DNA of 64,000 nt from Pseudomonas hormoni (GCF_018502625.1 NZ_CP075566.1:2733001-2797000); one strand, 5' to 3'; shown: positions 10,394 to 20,048, numbered from the stretch's first letter. Numbers and translations: made by a program. The notes: generated by a model not told the origin, from the letters alone.

Positions 10394-11695
10394 GTGAGCA
10401 AGCACGTCCGTAATTCCTTCGCCTGCACCCCTCGCCCAACCTTCGCACGCCGCCATACCCTGAGTTTGATCGGTTGCAGCAGCCTGGCCGTACTCGCCAT
10501 GCCCATGACCAGCAACGCCGAAGGATTCGTCGATGACGCCAAGGCCACGCTGAACCTGCGCAACGCCTACTTCAATCGCAACTACACCAACCCGGCCTAC
10601 CCCCAGGGCAAGGCTGAAGAGTGGACGCAAAACTTCATCCTCGACGCCAAGTCCGGCTTCACTCCGGGCCCGGTCGGTTTCGGCGTGGATGTGCTCGGCC
10701 TGTACTCGCAGAAGCTCGATGGCGGCAAAGGCACGGGCGGCACCCAGTTGCTGCCGATCCACGACGATGGCCGTCCGGCAGACAATTTCGGCCGCATGGG
10801 CGTGGCGCTGAAAGGCAAAATCTCGAAGACCGAATTGAAGGTCGGGGAATGGATGCCGGTGCTGCCGATCCTGCGCTCCGATGATGGTCGCTCGCTGCCG
10901 CAAACCTTTCGCGGCGGCCAGGTGACGTCCACCGAGATCAGCGGCCTGACGCTCTACGGCGGTCAGTTCCGTCAGAACAGCCCGCGTAACGATGCGAGCA
11001 TGGAAGACATGTTCATGAACGGCAAATCGGCAGCCTTTACCTCGGACCGTTTCAACTTCGGCGGCGGTGAATATGCGTTCAACGAGAAGCGTACCCAGGT
11101 CGGTGTCTGGTACGCAGAACTCAGCGACATCTATCAACAGCAATATTTCAACCTGAGCCACAGCCAGCCCATTGGCGACTGGACCCTGGGCGCCAACCTC
11201 GGTTACTTCATCGGCAAGGAAGACGGCAGTGCCCTGGCCGGCGACCTCGACAACAAAACCGCGTTCGCCATGCTCTCGGCCAAGTACGGTGGCAACACCT
11301 TCTATGTCGGCCTGCAAAAACTCAGCGGCGATGATGTCTGGATGCGCGTCAACGGCACCAGCGGCGGCACCCTGGCCAACGACAGCTACAACTCCAGCTA
11401 TGACAATGCCAAGGAGAAATCCTGGCAGCTGCGTCATGACTACAACTTCGTGGCGCTCGGCATTCCCGGCCTGACCATGATGAACCGCTACATCAGCGGC
11501 GATAACGTGCACACGGGTGTCATTACCGACGGCAAGGAATGGGGTCGCGAATCGGAACTGGCCTACACCGTCCAGAGCGGCCCGCTGAAAAACCTCAACG
11601 TCAAATGGCGCAACGCGAGCATCCGCAAAGACTTCAGCACCAATGAATTCGATGAGAACCGGATTTTCGTCAGCTATCCGATTTCGTTGTTGTAA
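10394..11695 (+). CDS. OprD-family outer-membrane porin, probably for uronates or aldarates
   Basis: From the GTG at 10394 (GGGAGC a few bases upstream) this is a 433-residue porin. A start at 10352 would overlap the operator. A long signal peptide ends near SNA-EGF. The mature part begins EGFVDDAKATLNLRNAYFNR, the standard OprD opening, and the chain ends in a short hydrophobic beta-strand with a terminal Leu pair. OprD channels are 18-stranded and take carboxylate-bearing substrates. The udh-lactonase-mutarotase genes that follow suggest glucuronate, galacturonate or glucarate. Substrate assignment is inference. Confidence 0.85.
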   Translation: MSKHVRNSFACTPRPTFARRHTLSLIGCSSLAVLAMPMTSNAEGFVDDAKATLNLRNAYFNRNYTNPAYPQGKAEEWTQNFILDAKSGFTPGPVGFGVDVLGLYSQKLDGGKGTGGTQLLPIHDDGRPADNFGRMGVALKGKISKTELKVGEWMPVLPILRSDDGRSLPQTFRGGQVTSTEISGLTLYGGQFRQNSPRNDASMEDMFMNGKSAAFTSDRFNFGGGEYAFNEKRTQVGVWYAELSDIYQQQYFNLSHSQPIGDWTLGANLGYFIGKEDGSALAGDLDNKTAFAMLSAKYGGNTFYVGLQKLSGDDVWMRVNGTSGGTLANDSYNSSYDNAKEKSWQLRHDYNFVALGIPGLTMMNRYISGDNVHTGVITDGKEWGRESELAYTVQSGPLKNLNVKWRNASIRKDFSTNEFDENRIFVSYPISLL

Positions 11696-11716
11696 AACCT
11701 TTAGAAGGCGGGACAA

Positions 11717-11843
11717 CCCCTGTGGCGAGGGAGCTTGCTCCCGCTCGGCTGCGAAGCAGTCGCAAAACCGGACAATCCGGTCTTCCTGAAGGATTGCAGG
11801 GGCCGCTTCGCGACCCAGCGGGAGCAAGCTCCCTCGCCACAGG
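11717..11843. repeat. Paired REP element (GTGGCGAGGGAGCTTGCTCC type)
   Basis: Inverted long REP copies between the porin gene and udh separate the two transcription units. Confidence 0.85.
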
Positions 11844-11885
11844 AGTGCACTTGATAACCCTCCGTCCATTTCCACAAAAGTCGCG

Positions 11886-11936
11886 TTGACAAGACCCGGA
11901 AACCCTAACGATACTTCGGCAAAGTCGTACGACAAC
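11886..11936 (+). promoter_or_regulatory. Promoter and operator of udh
   Basis: TTGACA at 11886-11891 is followed 18 bases on by GATACT. A palindromic GTCGTACGAC core lies at 11924-11933 within AAGTCGTACGACAAC. Spacing, spacer sequence (ACCCGGAAACCCTA) and operator core resemble the block before the porin gene. GTCGTACGAC-type sites are common for FCD-domain GntR regulators; none is encoded here. Confidence 0.6.
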
Positions 11937-11980
11937 CTACAACGAATTCAACAACAATAATTTTGCGCCCAGGAACTGCC

Positions 11981-12799
11981 ATGACCACTACGCCCAACGC
12001 CCCCTTCAATCGCCTGCTGCTGACCGGTGCCGCCGGTGGCCTCGGTAAAGTCCTGCGCGAAAGCCTGCGGCCTTATGCCAATGTGATTCGCCTGTCAGAC
12101 ATCGCCGACATTGCACCCGCCATCGATGACCGCGAAGAAGTCGTGACCTGCGACCTCGCGGACAAGCAAGCGGTGCATCAACTGGTCGAAGGCGTGGACG
12201 CGATCCTGCACTTCGGCGGCGTCTCGACGGAGCATTCGTTCGAAGACATCCTCGGCGCCAACATCTGCGGCGTATTCCACATCTACGAAGCCGCGCGCCG
12301 CCATGGCGTGAAGCGGGTGATTTTCGCCAGTTCCAACCACGTCATTGGTTTCTATAAACAGGATGAAGTAATCGACGGCCGTTCTCCTCGCCGCCCGGAC
12401 AGCTACTACGGTTTGTCCAAGTCCTACGGCGAAGACATGGCGAGCTTCTACTTCGATCGCTACGGCATCGAGACCGTCAGCATCCGCATCGGCTCTTCGT
12501 TCCCTGAACCGCAGAACCGTCGAATGATGAGCACCTGGTTGAGTTTCGGCGACCTGACCCATTTGATCGAGCGCGCCCTGTACGCCCCGAACGTCGGCCA
12601 CACCGTGGTCTACGGCGCCTCCGATAACAAGAAGGTCTGGTGGGATAACCGCTATGCTACCGCCCTGGGTTACGCACCACAGGACACGTCTGAAGTGTTC
12701 CGCGAAAAAGTCGAAGCCCAACCGATGCCGGCCGCGGATGACCCGGCCATGGTTTATCAGGGTGGTGCCTTTGTCGCGTCCGGCCCTTTCGGCGACTGA
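11981..12799 (+). CDS. udh: Uronate dehydrogenase
   Basis: The 272-residue short-chain dehydrogenase uses NAD+ to oxidise D-glucuronate or D-galacturonate to the aldarolactone. The Rossmann motif TGAAGGLG is near residue 12 and the catalytic YYGLSK (YxxxK) near residue 137. The HFGGVSTEHSFEDILGANI and ASSNHVIGFYKQDE segments are those I know from Pseudomonas Udh proteins. ATG at 11981 with AGGAACTGCC upstream is preferred to the in-frame codon at 11963. The lactonase gene follows 53 bases later. Confidence 0.93.
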   Translation: MTTTPNAPFNRLLLTGAAGGLGKVLRESLRPYANVIRLSDIADIAPAIDDREEVVTCDLADKQAVHQLVEGVDAILHFGGVSTEHSFEDILGANICGVFHIYEAARRHGVKRVIFASSNHVIGFYKQDEVIDGRSPRRPDSYYGLSKSYGEDMASFYFDRYGIETVSIRIGSSFPEPQNRRMMSTWLSFGDLTHLIERALYAPNVGHTVVYGASDNKKVWWDNRYATALGYAPQDTSEVFREKVEAQPMPAADDPAMVYQGGAFVASGPFGD

Positions 12800-12852
12800 A
12801 CCCCCTTGTTTCACTTGATCCCCAAAACAAAAAACCAAGGGAATGAGTCGCC

Positions 12853-13740
12853 ATGCAAGCCGAATTGATTGTCGATGCCCGAAACGGGGTCGGTGAAAGC
12901 CCGGTCTGGGTTTCCGAGGAAAACGCCCTGTACTGGGTCGATATTCCCGCCGGGGGCCTGCAACGCTGGAGTGCCGAAACAGGCCATGTCGAGGCCTGGA
13001 CCGCGCCGGAAATGCTCGCCTGCATCGTGCGCAGTCCTGACGGCAGTTGGGTCGCCGGAATGGAAAGCGGGTTCTTCCGCCTTCATACGCACAACGACGG
13101 CAGCCTCGACAGTGAATTGCTGGCGCACGTCGATCACGCCCGCACGGACATGCGCCTCAACGATGGCCGTTGTGACCGTCAGGGGCGCTTCTGGGCCAGC
13201 AGCATGGTGCTGAACATGGGTGCCAATGCGGCCGACGGCGCGCTGTATCGCTACAGTGCCGGACAACGCGGGCCGCTCGATGCGCAACTGGGTGGATTCA
13301 TCGTGCCCAACGGCCTTGGCTTCAGCCCGGATGGCCGCACGATGTACCTGTCGGACTCGCATCCCTCGGTCCAGCAAATCTGGGCTTTCGATTACGACGC
13401 CGACAGCGGCACACCGTCCAGCCGGCGGCTGTTTGTCGACATGCATCAGTTCCCCGGTCGCCCCGACGGCGCCGCGGTAGACGCCGACGGCTGCTACTGG
13501 ATCTGCGCCAACGACGCCGGGCTGATCCACCGTTTTACCCCCGATGGCCGCCTCGATCGCTCCCTCGCCGTTCCCGTGAAAAAACCGACCATGTGCGCCT
13601 TCGGTGGCAGTCGACTGGACACGTTGTTCGTGACCTCGATCCGCCCCGGTGACGACCACGACCCACAGTCACTGGCCGGGGGCGTGTTCGCCCTTGATCC
13701 TGGTGTGACAGGTTTGCCGGAACCTCGCTTCAACCACTGA
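12853..13740 (+). CDS. SMP-30/gluconolactonase-family aldarolactonase
   Basis: This 295-residue six-bladed propeller has the family's metal ligands in E(L)IVDARNGVGESPVW near residue 16, NGLGFSPDG near residue 155, and the D in GRPDGAAVDADG near residue 207. The DMRLNDGRCDRQGRFW segment supplies the substrate-side Asn/Asp. Coming directly after udh, it most likely hydrolyses galactaro- or glucarolactone to the open aldarate, the job described for UxuL-type lactonases. Gluconolactonase activity cannot be excluded from sequence. Confidence 0.85.
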   Translation: MQAELIVDARNGVGESPVWVSEENALYWVDIPAGGLQRWSAETGHVEAWTAPEMLACIVRSPDGSWVAGMESGFFRLHTHNDGSLDSELLAHVDHARTDMRLNDGRCDRQGRFWASSMVLNMGANAADGALYRYSAGQRGPLDAQLGGFIVPNGLGFSPDGRTMYLSDSHPSVQQIWAFDYDADSGTPSSRRLFVDMHQFPGRPDGAAVDADGCYWICANDAGLIHRFTPDGRLDRSLAVPVKKPTMCAFGGSRLDTLFVTSIRPGDDHDPQSLAGGVFALDPGVTGLPEPRFNH

Positions 13741-13754
13741 TTGAAAACGCGTTA

Positions 13755-13790
13755 CCTGTAGGAGCCGCCCGCAGCAAGCCGGCTCCTACA
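13755..13790. repeat. Single degenerate REP hairpin
   Basis: TGTAGGAGCC and GGCTCCTACA pair over about 13 bases between the lactonase and mutarotase genes. Confidence 0.6.
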
Positions 13791-13825
13791 AATTATCCCC
13801 GTACTCATTCCTATCGCGGGTCAAC

Positions 13826-14704
13826 ATGACGCCAACACTGCTCGAACTCAACGACGAATTCACCCTCCTCACCCTCGCCCCCGAACTGGGTGCGAGCATC
13901 GTCAACTGGACCGTGCGCAGCTCGGGGCAGCCGCTGTTGCGCCACAGTGACGTTCACGCGCTGAACACCGGCCTGCCGGGCAAGCTCGGCTGCTTTCCCC
14001 TGGTGCCATGGTCGAACCGCATTTCCGACGGTGGTTTCGATCGCCCGGATGGCTGGCTCGCGCTCGAGCCCAACAGCCTCACCGATCCGCTGCCGATTCA
14101 CGGCAACGCCTGGCAGCAGCCGTGGCAGGTGGTTTCGCAGACGCAGGATGAAGTCGTCCTGCAACTCGACAGCACCACGCCGTTCGCGTATCGCGCCCGG
14201 CAGCGTTTGCATCTGAGCGACGGCAAACTGAGCATCGAGTTGCACGTCACGCATCTGGCCGAGCGCGCTGCGTGGCACGGTCTGGGCTTGCACCCGTATC
14301 TGCCGCGCACCGCTGGCACGCGGTTGCAGGCAAAAGCCGGGCAAGTCTGGTTATGCGACGCTGCCAAACTGCCCACACACCTGAGCTCATTGCCGGCCGA
14401 TTGGGACTTTCAGCAACTCAAGGCTTTGCCCGACACGCTGGTCGACAACGGTTTCTGCCAATGGGATGGTCATTGCCTGATCCAGCAACCCGACCTCGGT
14501 TATGAACTGGAATGCCAGGCCAGCGGCAGCGATTACTACCTGCTCTACTGCCCGGTTGACCTGGCATTTTTCTGCATCGAACCCGTGAGCCACCCAGTCA
14601 ATGCGCACCACTTGCCCGGCCGACCGGGACTGGTGTTGCTGGAGCAAGGTCAATCCGCCGAGCTGGGTTTCAGCCTGCAATACCGCGCCTACCCCAATAG
14701 CTGA
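13826..14704 (+). CDS. Aldose 1-epimerase-family mutarotase
   Basis: This 292-residue galactose mutarotase-like beta-sandwich carries NRI near residue 67, PIHGNAWQQPW near residue 92, and GLGLHPYLPR near residue 153 (general acid His). The C-terminal PVSHPVNAHH segment follows near residue 257. The family interconverts sugar anomers. In this cluster it could supply the anomer used by uronate dehydrogenase, as inferred for uronate mutarotases elsewhere. Its end overlaps the converging ercS by 16 bases, so no room for a long terminator exists. Confidence 0.82.
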   Translation: MTPTLLELNDEFTLLTLAPELGASIVNWTVRSSGQPLLRHSDVHALNTGLPGKLGCFPLVPWSNRISDGGFDRPDGWLALEPNSLTDPLPIHGNAWQQPWQVVSQTQDEVVLQLDSTTPFAYRARQRLHLSDGKLSIELHVTHLAERAAWHGLGLHPYLPRTAGTRLQAKAGQVWLCDAAKLPTHLSSLPADWDFQQLKALPDTLVDNGFCQWDGHCLIQQPDLGYELECQASGSDYYLLYCPVDLAFFCIEPVSHPVNAHHLPGRPGLVLLEQGQSAELGFSLQYRAYPNS

Positions 14705-16416
14705 CTCAGCACTGCGCGCAACTTGCCGGGTTTCACCGGTTTGTTCAGCAACGGCGCATCCAGTCGCTGCAAGGAGCGCCGGCACTGATCGGTGCGGTCC
14801 GCGGTGATGATCACCGCCGGAATGGTCTGGCTGAAATGCTCGCGCAAGTGTCGTACCACCTCACACCCCACCACCCCGTGATCGAGGTGATAGTCCGCCA
14901 GAATCAGTTCCGGCGCCTGGCCCTGCAACGCCGCCAGTGCCGAGGTTTCGTCGGTGGCGACGACCACTTCGCAACCCCACTGCCCGAGCAATGCGCTCAT
15001 GCTTTCCAGAATGCTCACTTCATTGTCCAGCACCAGCAACCGCCGGCCCGGCAACGGATTGCCGGTACCCGGCTGGGGCGCCGCGAGGCTGATGGGTAAC
15101 GGAACCTCATGGGAAATCGGCACCTCAATGCTGAACATCGAACCGCGTCCCGGCAGCGAATGCACCTGGATCCGGTAGTCGAGGATCTTGGCGATGCGCT
15201 CGACGATTGCCAGCCCCAGCCCCACACCTTTGCGGTCGGCGGCGCGGCCGACGTCCAGTTGATTGAACTCAAGGAAGATCGAGTCGAGGCGATCCACCGG
15301 GATCCCGCGCCCGGTGTCCCAGACTTCCAGACGCAGTCGGTCACCGCGGCGCCGGGCCCCGAGCAGGATGCTGCCCTGATCGGTATAGCGGCAGGCGTTG
15401 CTGAGGAAGTTGCGCAGGATGCGTGTCATCAGCCGCAGGTCTGTGCGAATGGCGAAATCGCCCATGTGCACGCGCAAACGCAACCCGGCCGCATCGGCCA
15501 CTGACCGAAACTCGGACACCAGCGGCGCGAGCAATTCATCGAGGCGGTACAACGCGACATCCGGTTTGACCGCGGCCTGATCGAGTCGGGAGATGTCCAG
15601 CAAATCGGTGAGCAAATCTTCCGCCCCTTCCAGGGCCTGATGGGTGCGTTCAACCAGCACCTGTTCGACGTCCGGCAGTTTGCGCTCACGCAAGGTCGAG
15701 ATCAGCAAACGCGCGGCGTTGAGGGGTTGCAGCAGGTCATGACTAGCGGCGGCAAGGTATTTGTCCTTGCTGCGATTGGCGGCCTCGGCAGCGTCACGGG
15801 CATCGCGCAAGTCTTGGGCAATCTGTTTACGCTGGGTGATCTGCTGTTGCAGGTTGCGGTTGGCTTCCAGCAATTCGTCGGTGCGCGCGGTGACCCGCTG
15901 CTCCAGTTCGTCATTGAGTTGTTGCAGGCGCTGCTGGGCGAATTTGCGTTCGGTGATGTCGGCGACAAAACCCTCCACCAGCCCTTCCTGGTCGGGTTTT
16001 AGCAGCAGGTTCATCAGCACGTCGAGGCTGGTGCCGTCCTTGCGCCGCAACTGGGTTTCATAGCCGTGCAAGCTGCGCTCGCGCTGGAGCATTTCACGGA
16101 TCTTCTCCAGCTCTTGAGCGCCGCCGACAAACAGGTTGCTCGCCAGGTCGGCCAGCGAAAACAGCACCTCTTGCGGGTCCTGATAGCCAAGCATCCTCGC
16201 CAGGGCCGGGTTGGCGGCACGCATGCCTTCCATGAGGCTGGCCTGGAAGATCCCGTGGACGGCGTTTTCGAACAGCCATTTATAGCGATTGCGCTCGGCT
16301 TCCAGCTCGTCGAGCCGCGCGGCGAGTTCCGGGTAATGACTCTTGCGCGCCGAGTGGCTGCCTAATCCGAGTAACCCGGCCAGCGCGCGTTGTTGTTCGT
16401 CAGAGGGCTTCGCCAT
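14689..16416 (-). CDS. ercS: Hybrid sensor histidine kinase ErcS
   Basis: The roughly 575-residue cytoplasmic kinase has no membrane segments. A PAS domain (about residues 40-155, YKWLFENAVHGIFQ to VADITERKF) is followed by a coiled coil, then HisKA with the phospho-His in AAASHDLLQPLNAARL near residue 225. A HATPase comes next (DTGRGI, GVGLGL near residues 360-395), and a C-terminal receiver with phospho-Asp in ELILADYHLDHG ends the protein. ATG at 16416 has GAGG 6 bases before it and overlaps the end of ercA. In P. aeruginosa the ercA-ercS pair belongs to the regulatory cascade of ethanol oxidation, which matches the PQQ genes next door. Confidence 0.85.
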   Translation of the reverse strand: MAKPSDEQQRALAGLLGLGSHSARKSHYPELAARLDELEAERNRYKWLFENAVHGIFQASLMEGMRAANPALARMLGYQDPQEVLFSLADLASNLFVGGAQELEKIREMLQRERSLHGYETQLRRKDGTSLDVLMNLLLKPDQEGLVEGFVADITERKFAQQRLQQLNDELEQRVTARTDELLEANRNLQQQITQRKQIAQDLRDARDAAEAANRSKDKYLAAASHDLLQPLNAARLLISTLRERKLPDVEQVLVERTHQALEGAEDLLTDLLDISRLDQAAVKPDVALYRLDELLAPLVSEFRSVADAAGLRLRVHMGDFAIRTDLRLMTRILRNFLSNACRYTDQGSILLGARRRGDRLRLEVWDTGRGIPVDRLDSIFLEFNQLDVGRAADRKGVGLGLAIVERIAKILDYRIQVHSLPGRGSMFSIEVPISHEVPLPISLAAPQPGTGNPLPGRRLLVLDNEVSILESMSALLGQWGCEVVVATDETSALAALQGQAPELILADYHLDHGVVGCEVVRHLREHFSQTIPAVIITADRTDQCRRSLQRLDAPLLNKPVKPGKLRAVLSQLLG

Positions 16417-17563
16417 AGACGACCTCGACATCGCGCTGACTGGATTCGCGCGGGTTGGTCAGGATGCACGGGTCGTGCATGGCGTGTTGCGACAGGAACG
16501 GGATGTCCGCCGTGCTGACGCCGTGCAAACCGAGAGTTTCGTGGAAACCGATGGCGTGTTTCAACGCGATCAGATGCTCAACCAGACGCCCGCAGATCTG
16601 CCGGTGATTGAGGCCACGGCAATCGATGCCGAAAGTCTCGGCGATCACCTTGAAGCGATCCGGCGCCGAACTGTAGTTGAACGCCACCACGTGCTCCACC
16701 AGCACCGCGTTGCACAAACCGTGCGGCAAGTCGAGAAAACCGCCGAGGCTGTGGGACATGGCGTGCACCGCGCCGAGGATCGCGTTGGAGAACGCCAGCC
16801 CGGCCTGCATGCTGCCGAGCATGATCTTCTCGCGCAGGGCGATGTCGCTCGGGTTGGCGATCATCTGCACCAGGTTGCCGTTGATCAGGCGCATCGCTTC
16901 CAGCGCGTGGGGGTCGGTCAAGGGTCCGTGACCGGTGGACACGAAGGCTTCGATGGCATGCACCAACGCGTCGATGCCGGTACAGGCCGACAGGAACGGG
17001 TCCATGCTCAGGGTGGTTTCCGGGTCGATCAGCGACACGTCCGGCACCGCCGCTTTGCTGACGATGGAGAACTTCATGCGTTCTTGCTGGTTGGAAATGA
17101 TCACGAACTGCGAGACGTCCGCCGAGGTGCCCGCGGTGGTCGGAATCAGGATCAGCGGCGGGCTGGGCACGCGGATGGTGTCCACCCCTTCGAACTCGAG
17201 AATGCTGCGCCCGTGAGCGACGACAATACCGATGCCTTTGCCGCAATCCATCGGGCTGCCGCCGCCGACGGCGACGATCACATCGCAGTGGTTTTCCTTG
17301 TACAGCTCTGCGCCGAGCATGACTTCCTCGACCCGTGGGTTGGGCGAAACGTCGCTATACAGAAAGTAATCGATGCCCTGGGCTTGAAGGCTGGCCTCGA
17401 CATCGGCGACCCAACCGGCGGCGATCACGCCGGGATCGCTGACCACCAGGACCTTGCGGGCGCCAAAGGTCTTGGCGCAGTTGCCGACGTTATGCCGACA
17501 GCCGGCACCAAAGATGATTTCAGGGGAAACGAATTTACGCAGCTGGCTGAGACTATGGCTCAT
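16400..17563 (-). CDS. ercA: Iron-containing alcohol dehydrogenase ErcA
   Basis: The 387-residue group III alcohol dehydrogenase has the NAD-binding GGGSPMDCGKG near residue 100. Metal ligands lie in ACTGIDALVHAIEA near residue 195 and in the two-His stretch AMSHSLGGFLDLPHGLCN near residue 265. ATG at 17563 gives the family's usual length. In P. aeruginosa ErcA is needed for ethanol growth in a regulatory rather than bulk catabolic role. It is co-transcribed with ercS (17-base overlap). Confidence 0.88.
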   Translation of the reverse strand: MSHSLSQLRKFVSPEIIFGAGCRHNVGNCAKTFGARKVLVVSDPGVIAAGWVADVEASLQAQGIDYFLYSDVSPNPRVEEVMLGAELYKENHCDVIVAVGGGSPMDCGKGIGIVVAHGRSILEFEGVDTIRVPSPPLILIPTTAGTSADVSQFVIISNQQERMKFSIVSKAAVPDVSLIDPETTLSMDPFLSACTGIDALVHAIEAFVSTGHGPLTDPHALEAMRLINGNLVQMIANPSDIALREKIMLGSMQAGLAFSNAILGAVHAMSHSLGGFLDLPHGLCNAVLVEHVVAFNYSSAPDRFKVIAETFGIDCRGLNHRQICGRLVEHLIALKHAIGFHETLGLHGVSTADIPFLSQHAMHDPCILTNPRESSQRDVEVVYGEAL

Positions 17564-17663
17564 TGGAAAGCCTGTTTTTATTGTTTTGGAAGGTAAGAGC
17601 CACACTAACCCATCCGGCTGTGAATGCAATCAGACCAATGGGTACTCTGAGTTCACCGCAGAT

Positions 17664-17760
17664 CCCTGTGGGAGCGGGCTTGCCCGCGAAGGCGGTCTGA
17701 CAGTCGACATCAATGTTGAATGTGCTGCCCTCATCGCGGGCAAGCCCGCTCCCACAGGGT
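17664..17760. repeat. Paired REP element (GTGGGAGCGGGCTTGCCCGC type)
   Basis: Two inverted copies lie between pqqE and ercA. The inner spacer contains an ATCAATGTTGAATGTG motif shared, in either orientation, with the REPINs near 25.1, 32.2 and 37.7 kb. Confidence 0.88.
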
Positions 17761-17785
17761 TCCGCGCTGGACTTACCTATTCGAT

Positions 17786-18928
17786 TCATCCGCGGTAGAT
17801 CAGCCGAGAAGCCTTCTCGTTACGCAACGTCAGGTGCTCCATCCCCAGCCCCGGCGCATCCGCCTCCTCACGCGCCTTGAGAATCACACCGTGGTGCGGC
17901 GACTTGCTGCACACCGGGTCGGCATTGGCGGCATCACCGGTCAGCATGAATGCCTGGCATCGGCAGCCGCCGAGGTCCTTGTGCTTTTCATCGCAGGAGC
18001 GGCACGGTTCCTTCATCCAGTCGTCGCCGCGAAAGCGGTTGAAACCGAAGGAATCGGTCCAGATGTGCTCGATGCTGTGCTCGCGCACATTGGGAAACGT
18101 CACCGGCAATTGCCGGGCGCTATGACAGGGCAACGCGGTGCCGTCCGGGGTGATGTCGAGGAACAGATTGGCCCAGCCGTTCATGCAGGTCTTGGGACGC
18201 TCTTCGTAATAATCCGGGGTGACGAAGATCAGCTTGCACGGATGGCCCTGCGCCTCAAGCCGTTGGCGATACTCATTGGTGATGCGTTCGGCGCGCTGCA
18301 ATTGCTCGCGGGTCGGCAACAGGCCCACGCGGTTGAGCTCGGCCCAACCATAGAACTGACACGTGGCCAACTCGACGAAATCCGCTTCCAGTTCAAGACA
18401 CAGGTCAATGATCTTCGCGATCTCGTCGATGTTGTGCCGATGGGTGACGAAGTTCAGCACCATCGGATAACCCTGGGCTTTCACCGCGCGGGCCATGGCG
18501 AGCTTCTGCGCAAATGCCTTGCGCGAGCCGGCGAGCATGTTGTTGACCGCTTCGTCGGCGGCCTGGAAGCTGATCTGGATGTGGTCGAGCCCGGCGACCT
18601 TGAAATCACGGACTTTCTGCTCGGTCAGACCGATGCCCGAGGTGATCAGGTTGGTGTAGTAACCCATGTCCCGTGCGGCTTTGATCAACTCCGCCAGGTC
18701 CTGGCGCACCAACGGCTCGCCGCCGGAAAAGCCCAGTTGTGCGGCGCCCATTTCCCGCGCCTCACGAAACACGCGAATCCATTCTTCGGTACTCAGCTCT
18801 TCGCCTGATTTGGCAAAGTCCAGCGGGTTGGAGCAATACGGGCATTGCAGCGGACAACGATAAGTCAGCTCCGCCAACAGCCACAGCGGCGGCCCCGGAC
18901 GCGACTCATTCGATCCAGAATTGAGCAT
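17786..18928 (-). CDS. pqqE: PqqA peptide cyclase PqqE (radical SAM)
   Basis: PqqE uses S-adenosylmethionine and Fe-S clusters to join the Glu and Tyr side chains of PqqA. The 380-residue protein has the radical-SAM CX3CX2C in [11 protein letters not shown] near residue 22. C-terminal SPASM cysteines lie in [16 protein letters not shown] and GGCRCQAF. The homologous start MLNSGSN at 18928 overlaps pqqD by 23 bases, showing translational coupling. Confidence 0.95.
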   Translation of the reverse strand: MLNSGSNESRPGPPLWLLAELTYRCPLQCPYCSNPLDFAKSGEELSTEEWIRVFREAREMGAAQLGFSGGEPLVRQDLAELIKAARDMGYYTNLITSGIGLTEQKVRDFKVAGLDHIQISFQAADEAVNNMLAGSRKAFAQKLAMARAVKAQGYPMVLNFVTHRHNIDEIAKIIDLCLELEADFVELATCQFYGWAELNRVGLLPTREQLQRAERITNEYRQRLEAQGHPCKLIFVTPDYYEERPKTCMNGWANLFLDITPDGTALPCHSARQLPVTFPNVREHSIEHIWTDSFGFNRFRGDDWMKEPCRSCDEKHKDLGGCRCQAFMLTGDAANADPVCSKSPHHGVILKAREEADAPGLGMEHLTLRNEKASRLIYRG

Positions 18929-19178
18929 GAGCCACCTCCAGAAATGCCAGCACATCCTCGTCGATCCCCTGCACACCGGGAAAACTCGCCGAGAGTAAAT
19001 CAATGATCGCCGCCACACTGCGTCGACCGTCCAGCAGATCGAGAATCTGCCCGGCACTGGCGTTGAGTTTGATCATGCCTTCGGGGTACAGCAGCACATG
19101 GCAGTCCTGACGTGGCTCCCACTGCAAGCGAAAACCCTGGCGCAACGTCGGTGACTGCGCACGTTTGATCAGGCTCAC
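18906..19178 (-). CDS. pqqD: PqqA-binding chaperone PqqD
   Basis: PqqD is the peptide-recognition (RRE) protein that delivers PqqA to PqqE. The 90-residue protein matches the family length and has the conserved [18 protein letters not shown] and [14 protein letters not shown] blocks. The start is a GTG at 19178 whose bases overlap the pqqC stop as GTGA. Longer in-frame starts inside pqqC give non-homologous sequence. Confidence 0.93.
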   Translation of the reverse strand: MSLIKRAQSPTLRQGFRLQWEPRQDCHVLLYPEGMIKLNASAGQILDLLDGRRSVAAIIDLLSASFPGVQGIDEDVLAFLEVAHAQFWIE

Positions 19179-19912
19179 AGCGCGATCCCCCGATGCCAGG
19201 CGCGCTCGGTTGTCACCGTGTGATACGGCGGGCGTTCCAGCTCGTAGGCCATGCTCATGGCGTCGAGCATGCTCCACAGCACATCGAGTTTGAACTGGAG
19301 GATTTCCAGCATCCGCTGCTGGCCTTCGACGGTGACGTAATGCGCCAGGGTGATGCGCAAACCGTGCTCGACATCACGCCGCGCCTGACTCAGGCGCGTG
19401 CGGAAATAGTCGTAGCCGGCGACGTCAATCCACGGGTAATGCGTTGGCCAGGCGTCGAGCCGCGATTGGTGGATCTGCGGTGCGAACAGCTCGGTCAGCG
19501 AACTGCTGGCCGCTTCCTGCCAGCAGGCGCGACGGGCGAAATTGACGTAGGCGTCCACGGCGAAACGTACGCCGGGCAATACCAGTTCCTGGGACAGAAT
19601 CTGTTCACGATCCAGGCCCACTGCTTCACCGAGGCGCAGCCAGGCTTCGATTCCACCTTCACTGCCGGGCACACCGTCGTGGTCGAGAATCCGTTGCAGC
19701 CATTCACGGCGCACGTCGCGGTCCGGGCAGTTGGCCAGAATCGCGGCATCCTTGAGCGGAATGTTGATCTGGTAGTAGAAGCGGTTGGCGACCCAGCCTT
19801 GAATCTGCTCGCGAGTGGCGCGCCCGGCGTACATGGCTTGGTGGAAGGGGTGATGGATGTGGTAGTACGCGCCTTTGGCGCGCAGGGCGGCTTCGAATTC
19901 GGTGGGGGTCAT
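19175..19912 (-). CDS. pqqC: Pyrroloquinoline-quinone synthase PqqC
   Basis: PqqC is a cofactorless oxidase of the TenA/HO-like fold that carries out the final eight-electron oxidation to PQQ. The 245-residue protein shows the conserved [16 protein letters not shown] opening and the [21 protein letters not shown] and ELFAP active-site segments. Length and start (ATG at 19912) are typical. It lies 136 bases after pqqB, with a REP pair in between. Confidence 0.95.
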   Translation of the reverse strand: MTPTEFEAALRAKGAYYHIHHPFHQAMYAGRATREQIQGWVANRFYYQINIPLKDAAILANCPDRDVRREWLQRILDHDGVPGSEGGIEAWLRLGEAVGLDREQILSQELVLPGVRFAVDAYVNFARRACWQEAASSSLTELFAPQIHQSRLDAWPTHYPWIDVAGYDYFRTRLSQARRDVEHGLRITLAHYVTVEGQQRMLEILQFKLDVLWSMLDAMSMAYELERPPYHTVTTERAWHRGIAL

Positions 19913-19964
19913 CGGGGGTTAGTCATTGCGGGGCTCCGGTAAAACTGCGGTGTCTGGTCTGGCC

Positions 19965-20040
19965 TCATCGCTGGCAAGCCAGCTCCCACAGGTTTTGTGT
20001 ACACCGCAGAACCCTGTGGGAGCTGGCTTGCCACGATGGG
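19965..20040. repeat. Paired REP element inside the pqq operon
   Basis: Inverted copies carrying the variant GGGAGCTGGCTTGCC lie between pqqB and pqqC. A stable hairpin here could alter the relative expression of pqqAB and pqqCDE. Confidence 0.8.
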
Positions 20041-20048
20041 GCCAACGG

